Source: Haematobia irritans (Eukaryota > Arthropoda > Insecta > Diptera > Muscidae). From it: a stretch of 64,000 bases of DNA. Below, in pieces: positions 50,101-61,697 of the stretch (positions are counted from its first letter, which is position 1; each line of letters begins with the position of its first letter). Both the position numbers and the translations under genes were made by a program. The stretch spans positions 151,031,526-151,095,525 of the forward strand of contig NC_134397.1 of NCBI RefSeq assembly GCF_050003625.1. The letters are read 5' to 3'. Under the pieces are notes generated by a model that was not told where the DNA came from, made no database searches, and saw nothing but the letters and a program-made list of their open reading frames with translations.

Positions 50101-50352
50101 CTAGTTTTTTATTTTTCTCACATTGAAAACTGTTTGAGAAATTATTGAGTAGCGATGCATTTAAATTTGAGGATTACAATTGAGAAATTATTGCTATTTT
50201 GTTGAATTTTACTGTTGAGGGTAATGTCTGTTTTTTGTTGAGAACGCGATTTTCTCAACAATTTCTCAACTTGAATATTACCCTAATTCTTTGAAAAAAT
50301 GTTTGAAAAATTATTGAATTTTAGTATTTTTCAAACGTTTGTGTTTATTGGG
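47186..50352. mobile_element. TIR-bounded repeat with internal 385-bp tandem units, upstream of Brf
   Basis: CCCAATAAACAC at 47186 and its complement GTGTTTATTGGG at 50341-50352 are the proposed ends; CATTTGAAAAA-like and AGGGTAA motifs near both ends also pair. Nearly all the inside is the tandem array at 47521-49860. I found no convincing target duplication, so the element status is probable, not proven. Confidence 0.5.
47521..49860 (+). repeat. 385/396-bp tandem array with an intron-like segment in every unit
   Basis: A GGTAAGT site recurs at 47520, 47916, 48312, 48697, 49082 and 49467 (spacings 396, 396, 385, 385, 385). Each is followed after about 64 bp by TTTGCAG. The first unit is strongly diverged, yet keeps both splice-like sites. 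Units differ by an 11-base insertion (AAAACCGATGA) found in the outer but not the inner copies. After the last unit the sequence diverges. The exon-like parts have stops in all long frames, so a non-coding transcript is more likely than a protein. Confidence 0.85.
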
Positions 50353-50655
50353 TCTATTCTCTTGGCGCCAGACAGTGCAGTACTGAAAACAAAAGAAAAC
50401 CGTCATTGCCAGACTAAAAATTTTTCTTCAATACTACCAATTGAATCAACTGTTACTACAGCTGATCACAGTAAACGTTTTGTTTACATTTTTGGCAGAT
50501 TGTAAACATCTGTTCAGAAGAGTTTTTGTGTTTGCTATTGATTGTTGACTTCTTGCAAAAAAATCGTACAAAAGATTGTTAAAATTGAAGCTAAATTAGA
50601 AACTTTGACGATTATTTTACGGATTAGTTAAATAAATCGCGAGTAAATTGTCACA
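50353..50655 (+). promoter_or_regulatory. Brf upstream region and 5' UTR
   Basis: This non-repetitive stretch lies between the TIR end of the 47186-50352 element and the Brf ATG. It must hold the Brf 5' UTR and probably the core promoter, unless a 5' exon lies further out. I see no clear TATA box and did not assign a transcription start. Confidence 0.4.
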
Positions 50656-52288
50656 ATGTCGTCGGGCGTAAAGTGTCGCAATTGCGGTTCCACCGATATC
50701 GAAGAAGATAATGCACGTGGCGACAGAGGTATTCATTTGTTGATGCATACTTCCATCCACTTTTTAATTACATTTTCTATTATTCTTTAGTTTGTACGAA
50801 TTGCGGTTCGGTTCTTGAGGATTCTTTGATTGTTTCGGAAATTCAGTTCGAAGAGGTTGGCCATGGTGCCTCTGCTATTGGTCAATTTGTTTCGGCTGAA
50901 TCTTCCGGTGGTGCCACCAACTATGGCTATGGAAAATTTCAAGTTGGCTCTGGCACCGAGTCTCGCGAAGTTACATTGAAGAAAGCAAAGCGCGAAATAA
51001 CACATCTTTGTCAACAATTGCAATTGACTCAACATTACATTGATACGGCTTTGAATTTTTTTAAAATGGCATTAATGCGCCATCTCACTCGTGGTCGTAA
51101 GAGCACACATATCTATGCTGCTTGTGTGTATATTACATGTCGTACGGAAGGAACATCGCGTAAGTACATAGAATTTTCTGTTTCTAAAGGTTAGCAAAAT
51201 TTTCTAAAATTGAAAGTTAACGTGGATGGCTATTTAATTCTGCTCTTTATAATTAATCGACATTCAAACAATTTGACACGGAAAGTTTAACTGTCCGTGT
51301 TCAAATATAATTTGTAAAGCATTTCTTTCACATGAATGCTGAGTCTGAACCAGAGAAAAAGAGTATATACGAAGTCATATTGGGATTTACTTTAAATTGA
51401 ATCATAGATTATAAATTATATAAAAAGCAAACTACGTGGAACTGTCTCTTTACGACATATGTCAAAAAAAAAAAATTATCTTTGGAGTTAACTTTGTAAG
51501 AGTTTATACTTTCTTATGAATTTCGTGATTGTAATTATAGTTGCATTTTTCTTTGGATTTGAGTCAATATTACGTGATTCAATATAGAAAGTAAATATTT
51601 CCAAACAAAATCTTCAATTATACTTTTAATTGGAAACATTTGTTAAATTAAAATGTTTAATTGGAAACATTTATTACATTAAAATGTTGGGATAATTAAT
51701 ATTTTAAGTGAAAACTTAAAAAAATTCAATAATTTTCTTAGCAATCTTTATTTTTTAATTTATTTGATCAATTGTTTTAATTAATTTTTTTAATTATGAT
51801 TATTAATTATATGACTTTGTTTCCAACTTCAATCAACTTTTTAAATGGAAATATTTTGGTGTTTTTTTTTGTGCGGTTATATTCTTGCTTTATACTCAAA
51901 GAATATTCGAATATTGTTTTTAACAAATACTCTACAAAGTTCCCACCAACATTCCAGAATAGACAAGAACAAACATCGTAAATTCACCATTTCAATTGAA
52001 AATCAATTTTATTTCCAAAATCCAGTCTTTTAAAAACCATTTGCTTAACTTCTAACTTGTAAAGTCATCGGCCTGTTACTGAGTCATTCCAAATGTTTAG
52101 TGTCATTGATTCAATCCCCCCCTGTGGATACCACTTATATATTTTTGATTTTTTGCCTAACTAAATTGTACTTTCTTTTCCAGATTTATTAATTGACATC
52201 AGCGATGTGCAACAAATATGCTCATATGAGCTTGGTCGAACTTATCTAAAGTTATCAAATGCCCTTTGCATAAATATACCATCAGTCG
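50656..52288 (+). CDS. Brf: TFIIIB subunit Brf (TFIIB-related factor), N-terminal part, runs off the window
   Basis: Exons 50656-50728, 50791-51159 and 52184-52288 join in frame into 182 codons plus one base. The start ATG follows CACA and opens MSSGVKCRNCG. A zinc ribbon is formed by C7-x2-C10 and C26-x2-C29, followed by the conserved IGQFVSAESSGGATNYGYG segment and the first part of a cyclin-like fold (HLTRGRKSTHIYAACVYITC, DISDVQQICSYELGRTYLKL). This matches metazoan Brf1, which joins TBP and Bdp1 in TFIIIB and recruits RNA polymerase III to tRNA and 5S genes in the nucleus. Family members are around 650-700 residues, so roughly the first quarter is here. Exon 3 ends in GTAAGT at phase 1; no exon 4 was found up to 64000, so intron 3 exceeds 11.7 kb. 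Intron 1 is 62 bp and intron 2 about 1 kb. Confidence 0.95.
51160..52183 (+). other. Brf intron 2
   Basis: GTAAGT donor and TTTTCCAG acceptor. AT-rich with AATTGGAAACATTT-type short repeats around 51627-51680. No separate gene seen. Confidence 0.8.
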
Positions 52289-52850
52289 GTAAGTCCTATT
52301 TTAATAGTCTTTCAAGTTGTTTAATATATTTACAATATTTTTAATTGGGGACGCGTGGTGCATACAATGAATTAATTAACACAAACATTTTTAGAAATAA
52401 TGAAACATTGTATTTGGTGCCGGATTTTTTTGATGGCCCCCTGACAAATAGATAGCTCTATTGAAATTGAATCCAAACAATTTCAACTATAACTAAAGAA
52501 ATAAAGCATTTTAGATGAAACAGTCCCTGTTTCGGCTAGTTTGCTTCCTAGCTAGCATTCTTTTGAGATCTGAGAACAAGAAATTGTGATAGAACTTATT
52601 TTCGCTGACACGGTGTATTTTCTTGACGAGTCAGTATGTGCGGTCGATTGGTATTTGAAGTGAAATTATATAGATATGCTCGATCGATTATTGCATTTTT
52701 TAATGTCGAAATGTCGAAGACATTGTTTACTTGGCTTCCAGTTGAAAATGTGGCAATAAAAAGAAATTAATTCAGGCAGGTTGAACATGAGCTTAAAAGG
52801 GTCCGGGTTTTGTTGCAGACTCCTTATAAACCGGTCTCCATATTTTACTA
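52289..52850 (+). other. Start of Brf intron 3
   Basis: Follows the GTAAGT donor of exon 3. No exon or recognised repeat before the CACACAG MITE at 52851. Confidence 0.6.
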
Positions 52851-53142
52851 CACACAGAAAAAAATTTCACGAAATTTTTTCCAATTAAAATTTTAATTGA
52901 GTTTTAAAAAATATTCAATTAAAAATTTAATTGAATCAACAAATTTTTTAATTGAAACAAAAATCAATCACAAAAATTAATAGTATCAATTAATTTTTTA
53001 ATTGGATCAATTAATTTTTTAATTGACCTTCAATTAATTTTTTAATTGATACTATCATTTCTGTGATTGAAGACAATTCAATTAAAAAATTAATTGGATC
53101 AATTAATTTCGTGATTGAATCAGAAAAAATTTTTTTTGTGTG
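52851..53142. mobile_element. CACACAG-ended MITE, family N, left of the palindrome
   Basis: CACACAGAAAAAAATTT to AAATTTTTTTTGTGTG, with inner inverted TCAATTAATTTTTTAATTG motifs. The left palindrome breakpoint (52935) lies inside it; the right-arm copy (60123-60330) is truncated. Confidence 0.75.
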
Positions 53143-53149
53143 CATGAGC

Positions 53150-53455
53150 GGGAGCCTCCGTGGTGCAATGGTTAGCATGCCCGTCCCGCATACACAGTGT
53201 CGTGTATGCAGGGTGTCCCAACACCAAAACGTTTTTCAACGGTGGGCTATCCCCTGGTGACATTTCTGAGTGTTTCAAAACTTCTCTAATTGGTTTCACT
53301 GCAATGTTTAACACCGTTCGGACTCGGCTATAAAAAGAAGGTCCCCTGGCATTGAGCTTAACATAGAATCGGGCAGCACTCAGTACTGTGGTACCACAAT
53401 GGACTGCAAAGTCTAAGTGAGCCTGAAATATCGGGCTGCCACTACACCTAACCTA
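53150..53455 (+). repeat. SINE in the left palindrome arm
   Basis: GTGCAATGGTTAGCATGCCC at the head, CTACACCTAACCTA at the tail. The B box region is altered (GTGTATGCAGGGTGTCCC), so it is probably dead. It is mirrored at 59817-60122. Confidence 0.85.
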
Positions 53456-53465
53456 CATGTGCATT

Positions 53466-53620
53466 TAGAAAGGTTTAGGGTGTATTGAACAAACATATGT
53501 ATTGACAACGAATCGATTTGTTCTGTTAAACCCACAAGGTTCTTGTCGATGTGCCAAAAACTATCAATAGCTTCATGGTAGATACAATGCTAAACGTAGC
53601 ATGGGCATTTATAACCCACA
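53466..53620. repeat. 150-bp dispersed repeat, left-arm copy
   Basis: Same segment as 12763-12914; the mirror copy is at 59650-59805. Confidence 0.8.
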
Positions 53621-53910
53621 TTGTCTGATTTCTGACAATGCTTTAGATCCATGAATTAAATCTTTTATCAATTTGTGTCTTATATCTGGCCAGGAATTTT
53701 TTACAAGGTGAAATACTTATATTTCTTTACACCCTCAAATTGGCATATCTTACTTCGCGACACTTTTTAGTCCAATATTGAAATTGGTAAATATTTTCTG
53801 CAACAGAATCTTTTCATTCTAATCAATAGATGAGGATTTGGTAGAATTCTTGTTGTTTTGGTAGATGTTACAAAATATTCCTCTCCAACTAAGTGGTACT
53901 CAATTATCTA

Positions 53911-54009
53911 CAGAAATAAAATTTTAACAAATATTTCTATAGAAATAAAAATTTGACAAAATTCTCTATAGAAATAGGATTTTGACAAAATTCTCTATAG
54001 AAATAGAAA
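53911..54009. repeat. 29-bp satellite, outer left block
   Basis: Three to four units left of the CCCAGCAAAAACT MITE; mirrored at 59263-59375. Confidence 0.85.
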
Positions 54010-54011
54010 TA

Positions 54012-55018
54012 CCCAGCAAAAACTCTCATTACCCGGTAATCTTGTAGGTAAGCCTGTTTAAAAATGAATAACCACTTATTAATTGGCATCGCTCCGGATT
54101 ACATTTATATACGCATGTCCTACGAGGAAAGTACTTCTCCCCAGGCATACTTTCGGCAATGAAATAAGTAGTGCTTTTAAAGCATATAATCACCTAATAC
54201 GTAATCACTTATTCGTAGATACACCAAAGCTTGCAAAATAGCCACTTATTCAGGCAACCAAATCTCGAAAATATTAAGGATTTTAACCCTGGACAGTCAT
54301 CCTTCGTCAAAATGACGACGCTTAATTTAATTTTCTATTTAAAATGCATTTTGGTGGATGGGGAAATTATAAATTTAAGTTATACCAATACAACAATTTT
54401 ATGATTTTTTGTCTTATACTATTTAAAAAATAAGAAAATAAACTAATTTTTGGTTCTCATTTTTGCGCACGATGCAAATTATAGCGTCTTGAAATAAGCC
54501 GTAGTCAAAATGACGAAGGATGACTTTAGTGTACAAAAAATAAGGATGACTTTCCAGGGTTAAGCCCCTTTTTTTATAAGGCAAATGGCATTTGAATTCT
54601 AGTTTAAGTGCATTTTGGAAGTGTAATGTGAATGAGGTATAAGAAAGCATTTATTTAAAACATAATATGATAATGTCATTTATTTAAAACACAATTATTA
54701 TGAATTATTTGTGATAAAAATTTCTTAGCAGAAAAATCATCAGCATTAACGTTACATTACATATTCTTTTTGATTTTTTAAGTAAATGCTCAATTATGTG
54801 AATAATTATATCTAATGATACCGTCATTTATTCCATTTTATTAAGTCATTAACAACCAAAAAAATTGAAAATAACAATTCAAAAATTACCGAGAAGTATT
54901 TTTTTGTCATTACAAGTTAGTCATTATAACTCACCGCAATGTAATGCAACGTGTAATAACAGCTTTACTCCTGGTAATGCCAATTGCAATGATATGTGTT
55001 TACCTAGTTTTTGCTGGG
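54012..55018. mobile_element. TA-flanked CCCAGCAAAAACT MITE, left-arm copy
   Basis: TIR CCCAGCAAAAACT / AGTTTTTGCTGGG, flanked by TA (54010-54011, 55019-55020). It is 1007 bp including the 277-bp TTAA insertion, that is 730 bp without it. It interrupts the 29-bp satellite. The TA duplication suggests a Tc1/mariner-type origin. Confidence 0.85.
54287..54559. mobile_element. piggyBac-like MITE, 273 bp, present only in the left palindrome arm
   Basis: TIR CCCTGGACAGTCATCCTT (right end, complemented, has one mismatch in 18). TTAA flanks it at 54283-54286 and 54560-54563. The right arm has the single TTAA empty site at 58986-58989. Length difference between the arms here is 277 bp, exactly element plus TTAA. 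Confidence 0.92.
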
Positions 55019-55020
55019 TA

Positions 55021-56838
55021 GAAATAAAATTTTGACAAAATTTTCTAAAGAAATAAAATTTTGACCAAAATTTTCTATAGAAATAAAACTTTGACCAAAA
55101 TTTTGTATAGAAATAAAACTTTGACCAAAATTTTGTATAGAAATAAAAATTTCAAAAAATTTTCTATAGAAATAAAATTTTGACAAAATTTTCTATGGAA
55201 ATAAAATTTTGACCAAAATTTCCTATAGAAGTAAAATTTTGACCAAAATTTTCTATAGAAATAAAATTTTGACCAAAATTTTCTAGACAATAGAAATAAA
55301 GTTTTGACAAAATTTTCAATAGAAATAAAATTTTGACAGAATTATCTATAATATAAAGTTTTGATAAAATTTTCTTTAGAAATAAAATTTTGACAAAATT
55401 TTATTTAGAAATACATTTTTGGCAAAATTTTCTATAGATATAAAATTTTGGTAAAATTTTCTATATAAATAAAATTTTGACAAAATTTTCTATAGAAATA
55501 AAATTTTGACAATATTTTCTATAGAAATAAAATTTTGACAATATTTTCTATAGAAATAAAATTTTGACAATATTTTCTATAGAAATAAAATTTTGACAGA
55601 ATTATCTATAGAAATAAAATTTTGATAAAATTTTCTTTAGAAATAAAATTTTGACAAAATTTTCTACAGAAATACATTTTTGACAAAATCTACTATAGAA
55701 ATAATATTTTGACAGAATTATCTATAGAAATAAAATTGTGATAAAATTTTCTTTAGAAATAAAATATTGATAAAACTTTCTTCAGAAATAAAATTTTGAC
55801 AAAATTTTATTTAGAAATAAAATTTTGACAAAATTTTCTATAGAAATAAAATTTTGACAAAATTTTCTATAGAAATAAAATTTTGACAAAATTTTCTATA
55901 GAAATATAATTTTTGCAAACTTTTCTATAGAAATAAAATTTTGGCCAAATTTTCTTTAGAAATAAAATTTTGACAAAATTTTATTTAGAAATAAAATTCT
56001 GACAAAATTTTCTATAGAAATAAAATTTTGGCAACATTTTCTATAGAAATAAAATTTTGACAAAATTTTCTATAGAAATAAAATTTTGACGAAATTTTCT
56101 ATAGAAATAAAATTTTGACGAAATTTTGTTTAAAATTTCAATAGAATTAAATTTTGACAAAATTTTCGATAGAAATAAAATTTTGACAAAATTTTACTAT
56201 AGAAATAAAATTTTGACAAAATTTTCTATAGAAATAAAATTTTGACAAAATTTTACTTAGAAATAAAATTTTGGCAAAATTCTCTATAGAAATATAATTT
56301 TTGCAAACTTTTCTATAGAAATAAATTTTTGACAAAAATTTCTTTAGAAATAAAATTTTGACAAAATTTTATTTAGAAATAAAATTTTGACAAAATTTTA
56401 TTTAGAAATAAAATTCTGACAAAATTTTCTATAGAAATAAAATTTTGGCAACATTTTCTATAGAAATAAAATTTTGACAAAATTTTCTATAGAAATAAAA
56501 TTTTGACAAAATTTTCTATAGAAATAAAATTTTGACAAAATTTTCTATAGAAATAAAATTTTGACAAAATTTTCTACAGAAATAAAATTTTAACCAAAAT
56601 TTTCTATAGAAATAAATTTTTGACAAAATTTTCTATAGAAATAAATTTTTGACAAAATTTTCTATAGAAATAAAATTTTGACCAAAATTATCTAAAGGAA
56701 TAACATTATGACAAAATTTTACTATAGAAATACAATTTTGACAAAATTTTATTATAGAAATAAACTTTTGACAGAATTATCTATAGAAATAAAATTTTCT
56801 TTAGAAATAAAATTTTGACAAAATTTTATTATAGAAAT
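55021..56838. repeat. 29-bp satellite, left arm of the palindrome
   Basis: About 60 units with many private variants, which allow exact alignment to the right arm and the third copy. Confidence 0.95.
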
Positions 56839-58528
56839 AAAATTTTATTTCTATAGATAATTCTGTCAAAAGTTTATTTCTATAATAAAATTTTGTCAAA
56901 ATTGTATTTCTATAGTAAAATTTTGTCATAATGTTATTCCTTTAGATAATTTTGGTCAAAATTTTATTTCTATAGAAAATTTTGTCAAAAATTTATTTCT
57001 ATAGAAAATTTTGGTTAAAATTTTATTTCTATAGAAAATTTTGTCAAAATTTTATTTCTATAGAAAATTTTGTCAAAATTTTATTTCTATAGAAAATGTT
57101 GCCAAAATTTTATTTCTATAGAAAATTTTGTCAGAATTTTATTTCTAAATAAAATTTTGTCAAAATTTTATTTCTAAATAAAATTTTGTCAAAATTTTAT
57201 TTCTAAAGAAATTTTTGTCAAAAATTTATTTCTATAGAAAAGTTTGCAAAAATTATATTTCTATAGAGAATTTTGCCAAAATTTTATTTCTAAGTAAAAT
57301 TTTGTCAAAATTTTATTTCTATAGAAAATTTTGTCAAAATTTTATTTCTATAGTAAAATTTTGTCAAAATTTTATTTCTATCGAAAATTTTGTCAAATTT
57401 AATTCTATTGAAATTTTAAACAAAATTTCGTCAAAATTTTATTTCTATAGAAAATTTCGTCAAAATTTTATTTCTATAGAAAATTTTGTCAAAATTTTAT
57501 TTCTATAGAAAATGTTGCCAAAATTTTATTTCTATAGAAAATTTTGTCAGAATTTTATTTCTAAATAAAATTTTGTCAAAATTTTATTTCTAAAGAAAAT
57601 TTGGCCAAAATTTTATTTCTATAGAAAAGTTTGCAAAAATTATATTTCTATAGAAAATTTTGTCAAAATTTTATTTCTATAGAAAATTTTGTCAAAATTT
57701 TATTTCTATAGAAAATTTTGTCAAAATTTTATTTCTAAATAAAATTTTGTCAAAATTTTATTTCTGAAGAAAATTTTATCAAAATTTTATTTCTAAAGAA
57801 AATTTTATCACAATTTTATTTCTATAGATAATTCTGTCAAAATATTATTTCTATAGTAGATTTTGTCAAAAATGTATTTCTGTAGAAAATTTTGTCAAAA
57901 TTTTATTTCTAAAGAAAATTTTATCAAAATTTTATTTCTATAGATAATTCTGTCAAAATTTTATTTCTATAGAAAATATTGTCAAAATTTTATTTCTATA
58001 GAAAATATTGTCAAAATTTTATTTCTATAGAAAATATTGTCAAAATTTTATTTCTATAGAAAATTTTGTCAAAATTTTATTTATATAGAAAATTTTACCA
58101 AAATTTTATATCTATAGAAAATTTTGCCAAAAATGTATTTCTAAATAAAATTTTGTCAAAATTTTATTTCTAAAGAAAATTTTATCAAAATTTTATATTA
58201 TAGATAATTCTGTCAAAATTTTATTTCTATTGAAAATTTTGTCAAAATTTTATTTCTATTGTCTAGAAAATTTTGGTCAAAATTTTATTTCTATAGAAAA
58301 TTTTGGTCAAAATTTTACTTCTATAGGAAATTTTGGTCAAAATTTTATTTCCATAGAAAATTTTGTCAAAATTTTATTTCTATAGAAAATTTTTTGAAAT
58401 TTTTATTTCTATACAAAATTTTGGTCAAAGTTTTATTTCTATACAAAATTTTGGTCAAAGTTTTATTTCTATAGAAAATTTTTGTCAAAATTTTATTTCT
58501 TTAGAAAATTTTGTCAAAATTTTATTTC
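56839..58528. repeat. 29-bp satellite, right arm of the palindrome
   Basis: Reverse complement of 55021-56798, about three units shorter in net length. Confidence 0.95.
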
Positions 58529-58530
58529 TA

Positions 58531-59260
58531 CCCAGCAAAAACTAGGTAACCACATATCATTGCAATTGGCATTACCAGGAGTAAAGCTGTTATTACACGT
58601 TGCATTACATTGCGGTGAGTTATAATGACTAACTTGTAATGACAAAAAAATACTTCTCGGTAATTTTTGAATTGTTATTTTCAATTTTTTTGGTTGTTAA
58701 TGACTTAATAAAATGGAATAAATGACGGTACCATTAGATATAATTATTCACATAATTGAGCATTTACTTAAAAAATCAAAAAGAATATGTAATGTAACGT
58801 TAATGCTGATGATTTTTCTGCTAAGAAATTTTTATCACAAATAATTCATAATAATTGTGTTTTAAATAAATGACATTATCATATTATGTTTTAAATAAAT
58901 GCTTTCTTATACCTCATTCACATTACACTTCCAAAATGCACTTAAACTAGAATTCAAATGCCATTTGCCTTATAAAAAAAGGGGCTTAAAATCCTTAATA
59001 TTTTCGAGATTTGGTTGCCTGAATAAGTGGCTATTTTGCAAGCTTTGGTGTATCTACGAATAAGTGATTACGTATTAGGTGATTATATGCTTTAAAAGCA
59101 CTACTTATTTCATTGCCGAAAGTATGCCTGGGGAGAAGTACTTTCCTCGTAGGACATGCGTATATAAATGTAATCCGGAGCGATGCCAATTAATAAGTGG
59201 TTATTCATTTTTAAACAGGCTTACCTACAAGATTACCGGGTAATGAGAGTTTTTGCTGGG
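58531..59260. mobile_element. TA-flanked CCCAGCAAAAACT MITE, right-arm copy
   Basis: It is the inverted counterpart of 54012-55018 and exactly 730 bp, flanked by TA at 58529-58530 and 59261-59262. It lacks the TTAA insertion. Confidence 0.85.
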
Positions 59261-59262
59261 TA

Positions 59263-59375
59263 TTTCTATTTCTATAGAGAATTTTGTCAAAATCCTATTT
59301 CTATAGAGAATTTTGTCAAATTTTTATTTCTATAGAAATATTTGTTAAAATTTTATTTCTATAGATAATTGAGTA
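59263..59375. repeat. 29-bp satellite, outer right block
   Basis: Mirror of 53911-54009. Confidence 0.85.
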
Positions 59376-59816
59376 CCACTTAGTTGGAGAGGAATATTTT
59401 GTAACATCTACCAAAACAACAAGAATTCTACCAAATCCTCATCTATTGATTAGAATGAAAAGATTCTGTTGCAGAAAATATTTACCAATTTCAATATTGG
59501 ACTAAAAAGTGTCGCGAAGTAAGATATGCCAATTTGAGGGTGTAACGAAATATAAGTATTTCACCTTGTAAAAAATTCCTGGCCAGATATAAGACACAAA
59601 TTGATAAAAGATTTAATTCATGGATCTAAAGCATTGTCAGAAATCAGACAATGTGGGTTATAAATGCCCATGCTACGTTTAGCATTGTATCTACCATGAA
59701 GCTATTGATAGTTTTTGGCACATCGACAAGAACCTTGTGGGTTTAACAGAACAAATCGATTCGTTGTCAATACATATGTTTGTTCAATACACCCTAAACC
59801 TTTCTAAATGCACATG

Positions 59817-60122
59817 TAGGTTAGGTGTAGTGGCAGCCCGATATTTCAGGCTCACTTAGACTATGCAGTCCATTGTGGTACCACAGTACTGAGTGCTGCC
59901 CGATTCTATGTTAAGCTCAATGCCAGGGGACCTTCTTTTTATAGCCGAGTCCGAACGGTGTTAAACATTGCAGTGAAACCAATTAGAGAAGTTTTGAAAC
60001 ACTCAGAAATGTCACCAGGGGATAGCCCACCGTTGAAAAACGTTTTGGTGTTGGGACACCCTGCATACACGACACTGTGTATGCGGGACGGGCATGCTAA
60101 CCATTGCACCACGGAGGCTCAT
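59817..60122 (-). repeat. SINE in the right palindrome arm
   Basis: Inverted counterpart of 53150-53455 with the same B box lesion. Confidence 0.85.
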
Positions 60123-60330
60123 GCACACAAAAAAAATTTTTCTGATTCAATCACGAAATTAATTGATCCACTTAATTTTTTAATTGAATTGTCTTCAATC
60201 ACAGAAATTATAGTATCAATTAAAAAATTAATTGAAGGTCAATTAAAAAATTAATTGATCCAATTAAAAAATTAATTGATACTATTAATTTTTGTGATTG
60301 ATTTTTGTTTCAATTAAAAAATTTGTTGAT

Positions 60331-61601
60331 TTGGCAAAATTTTCTATAGATATAAAATTTTGGTAAAATTTTCTATATAAATAAAATTTTGACAAAATTT
60401 TCTATAGAAATAAAATTTTGACAATATTTTCTATAGAAATAAAATTTTGACAATATTTTCTATAGAAATAAAATTTTGACAATATTTTCTATAGAAATAA
60501 AATTTTGACAGAATTATCTATAGAAATAAAATTTTGATAAAATTTTCTTTAGAAATAAAATTTTGACAAAATTTTCTACAGAAATACATTTTTGACAAAA
60601 TCTACTATAGAAATAATATTTTGACAGAATTATCTATAGAAATAAAATTGTGATAAAATTTTCTTTAGAAATAAAATTTTGATAAAATTTTCTTCAGAAA
60701 TAAAATTTTGACAAAATTTTATTTAGAAATAAAATTTTGACAAAATTTTCTATAGAAATAAAATTTTGACAAAATTTTCTATAGAAATATAATTTTTGCA
60801 AACTTTTCTATAGAAATAAAATTTTGGCCAAATTTTCTTTAGAAATAAAATTTTGACAAAATTTTATTTAGAAATAAAATTCTGACAAAATTTTCTATAG
60901 AAATAAAATTTTGGCAACATTTTCTATAGAAATAAAATTTTGACAAAATTTTCTATAGAAATAAAATTTTGACGAAATTTTCTATAGAAATAAAATTTTG
61001 ACGAAATTTTGTTTAAAATTTCAATAGAATTAAATTTTGACAAAATTTTCGATAGAAATAAAATTTTGACAAAATTTTACTATAGAAATAAAATTTTGAC
61101 AAAATTTTCTATAGAAATAAAATTTTGACAAAATTTTACTTAGAAATAAAATTTTGGCAAAATTCTCTATAGAAATATAATTTTTGCAAACTTTTCTATA
61201 GAAATAAATTTTTGACAAAAATTTCTTTAGAAATAAAATTTTGGCAACATTTTCTATAGAAATAAAATTTTGACAAAATTTTCTATAGAAATAAAATTTT
61301 GACAAAATTTTCTATAGAAATAAAATTTTGACAAAATTTTCTATAGAAATAAAATTTTGACAAACTTTTCTATAGAAATAAAATTTTAACCAAAATTTTC
61401 TATAGAAATAAATTTTTGACAAAATTTTCTATAGAAATAAATTTTTGACAAAATTTTCTATAGAAATAAAATTTTGACCAAAATTATCTAAAGGAATAAC
61501 ATTATGACAAAATTTTACTATAGAAATACAATTTTGACAAAATTTTATTATAGAAATAAACTTTTGACAGAATTATCTATAGAAATAAAATTTTCTTTAG
61601 A
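60331..61601. repeat. Third, direct copy of the inner left palindrome arm
   Basis: From TTGGCAAAATTTTCTATAGA the sequence follows 55419-56806 of the left arm unit by unit, including rare variants (ATACATTTTTGAC, AAAGGAATAACATTATGAC). It lacks about three satellite units near 61235. It ends in a turn-back at AGATCT. Confidence 0.85.
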
Positions 61602-61697
61602 TCTAAAGAAAATTTTATTTCTATAATAAAATTTTGTCAAAATTTTATTTCGAAATAAAATTTTGACAAAATTTTATTATAGAAATAAAATTTTCTA
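61577..61697. repeat. Two short perfect turn-backs ending the third copy
   Basis: One palindrome is centred on AGATCT (61601/61602) with arms of about 24 nt; a second is centred on TTCGAA (61651/61652) with arms of about 46 nt. Confidence 0.9.

Larger units (their letters stand above)
52935..60330. repeat. Giant inverted repeat (palindrome) in Brf intron 3
   Basis: The left arm 52935-56798 and right arm 56839-60330 are reverse complements with a 40-bp spacer (56799-56838). The arms contain, in mirror order, a truncated CACACAG MITE, a SINE, the 150-bp GGTTTAGGGTG segment, unique-looking DNA, satellite, the CCCAGCAAAAACT MITE and about 1.8 kb of 29-bp satellite. Differences are few: a 277-bp TTAA insertion in the left arm and a few satellite units. 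The outer breakpoints fall inside the MITE on the left and at the start of a third satellite copy on the right. Confidence 0.95.

Noticed and set aside
55004..58545. Frames with repeated NFISIENFVKI or KFYFYRKF words, both strands
   Set aside because: Satellite with a 29-bp period; successive units shift frame. Not a protein.
52935..60330. Simple missed-adapter (same-molecule) read artefact as sole explanation of the palindrome
   Set aside because: The arms differ by a 277-bp TTAA insertion and by satellite copy number, which one folded molecule would not produce. A head-to-head join of two haplotypes remains possible.
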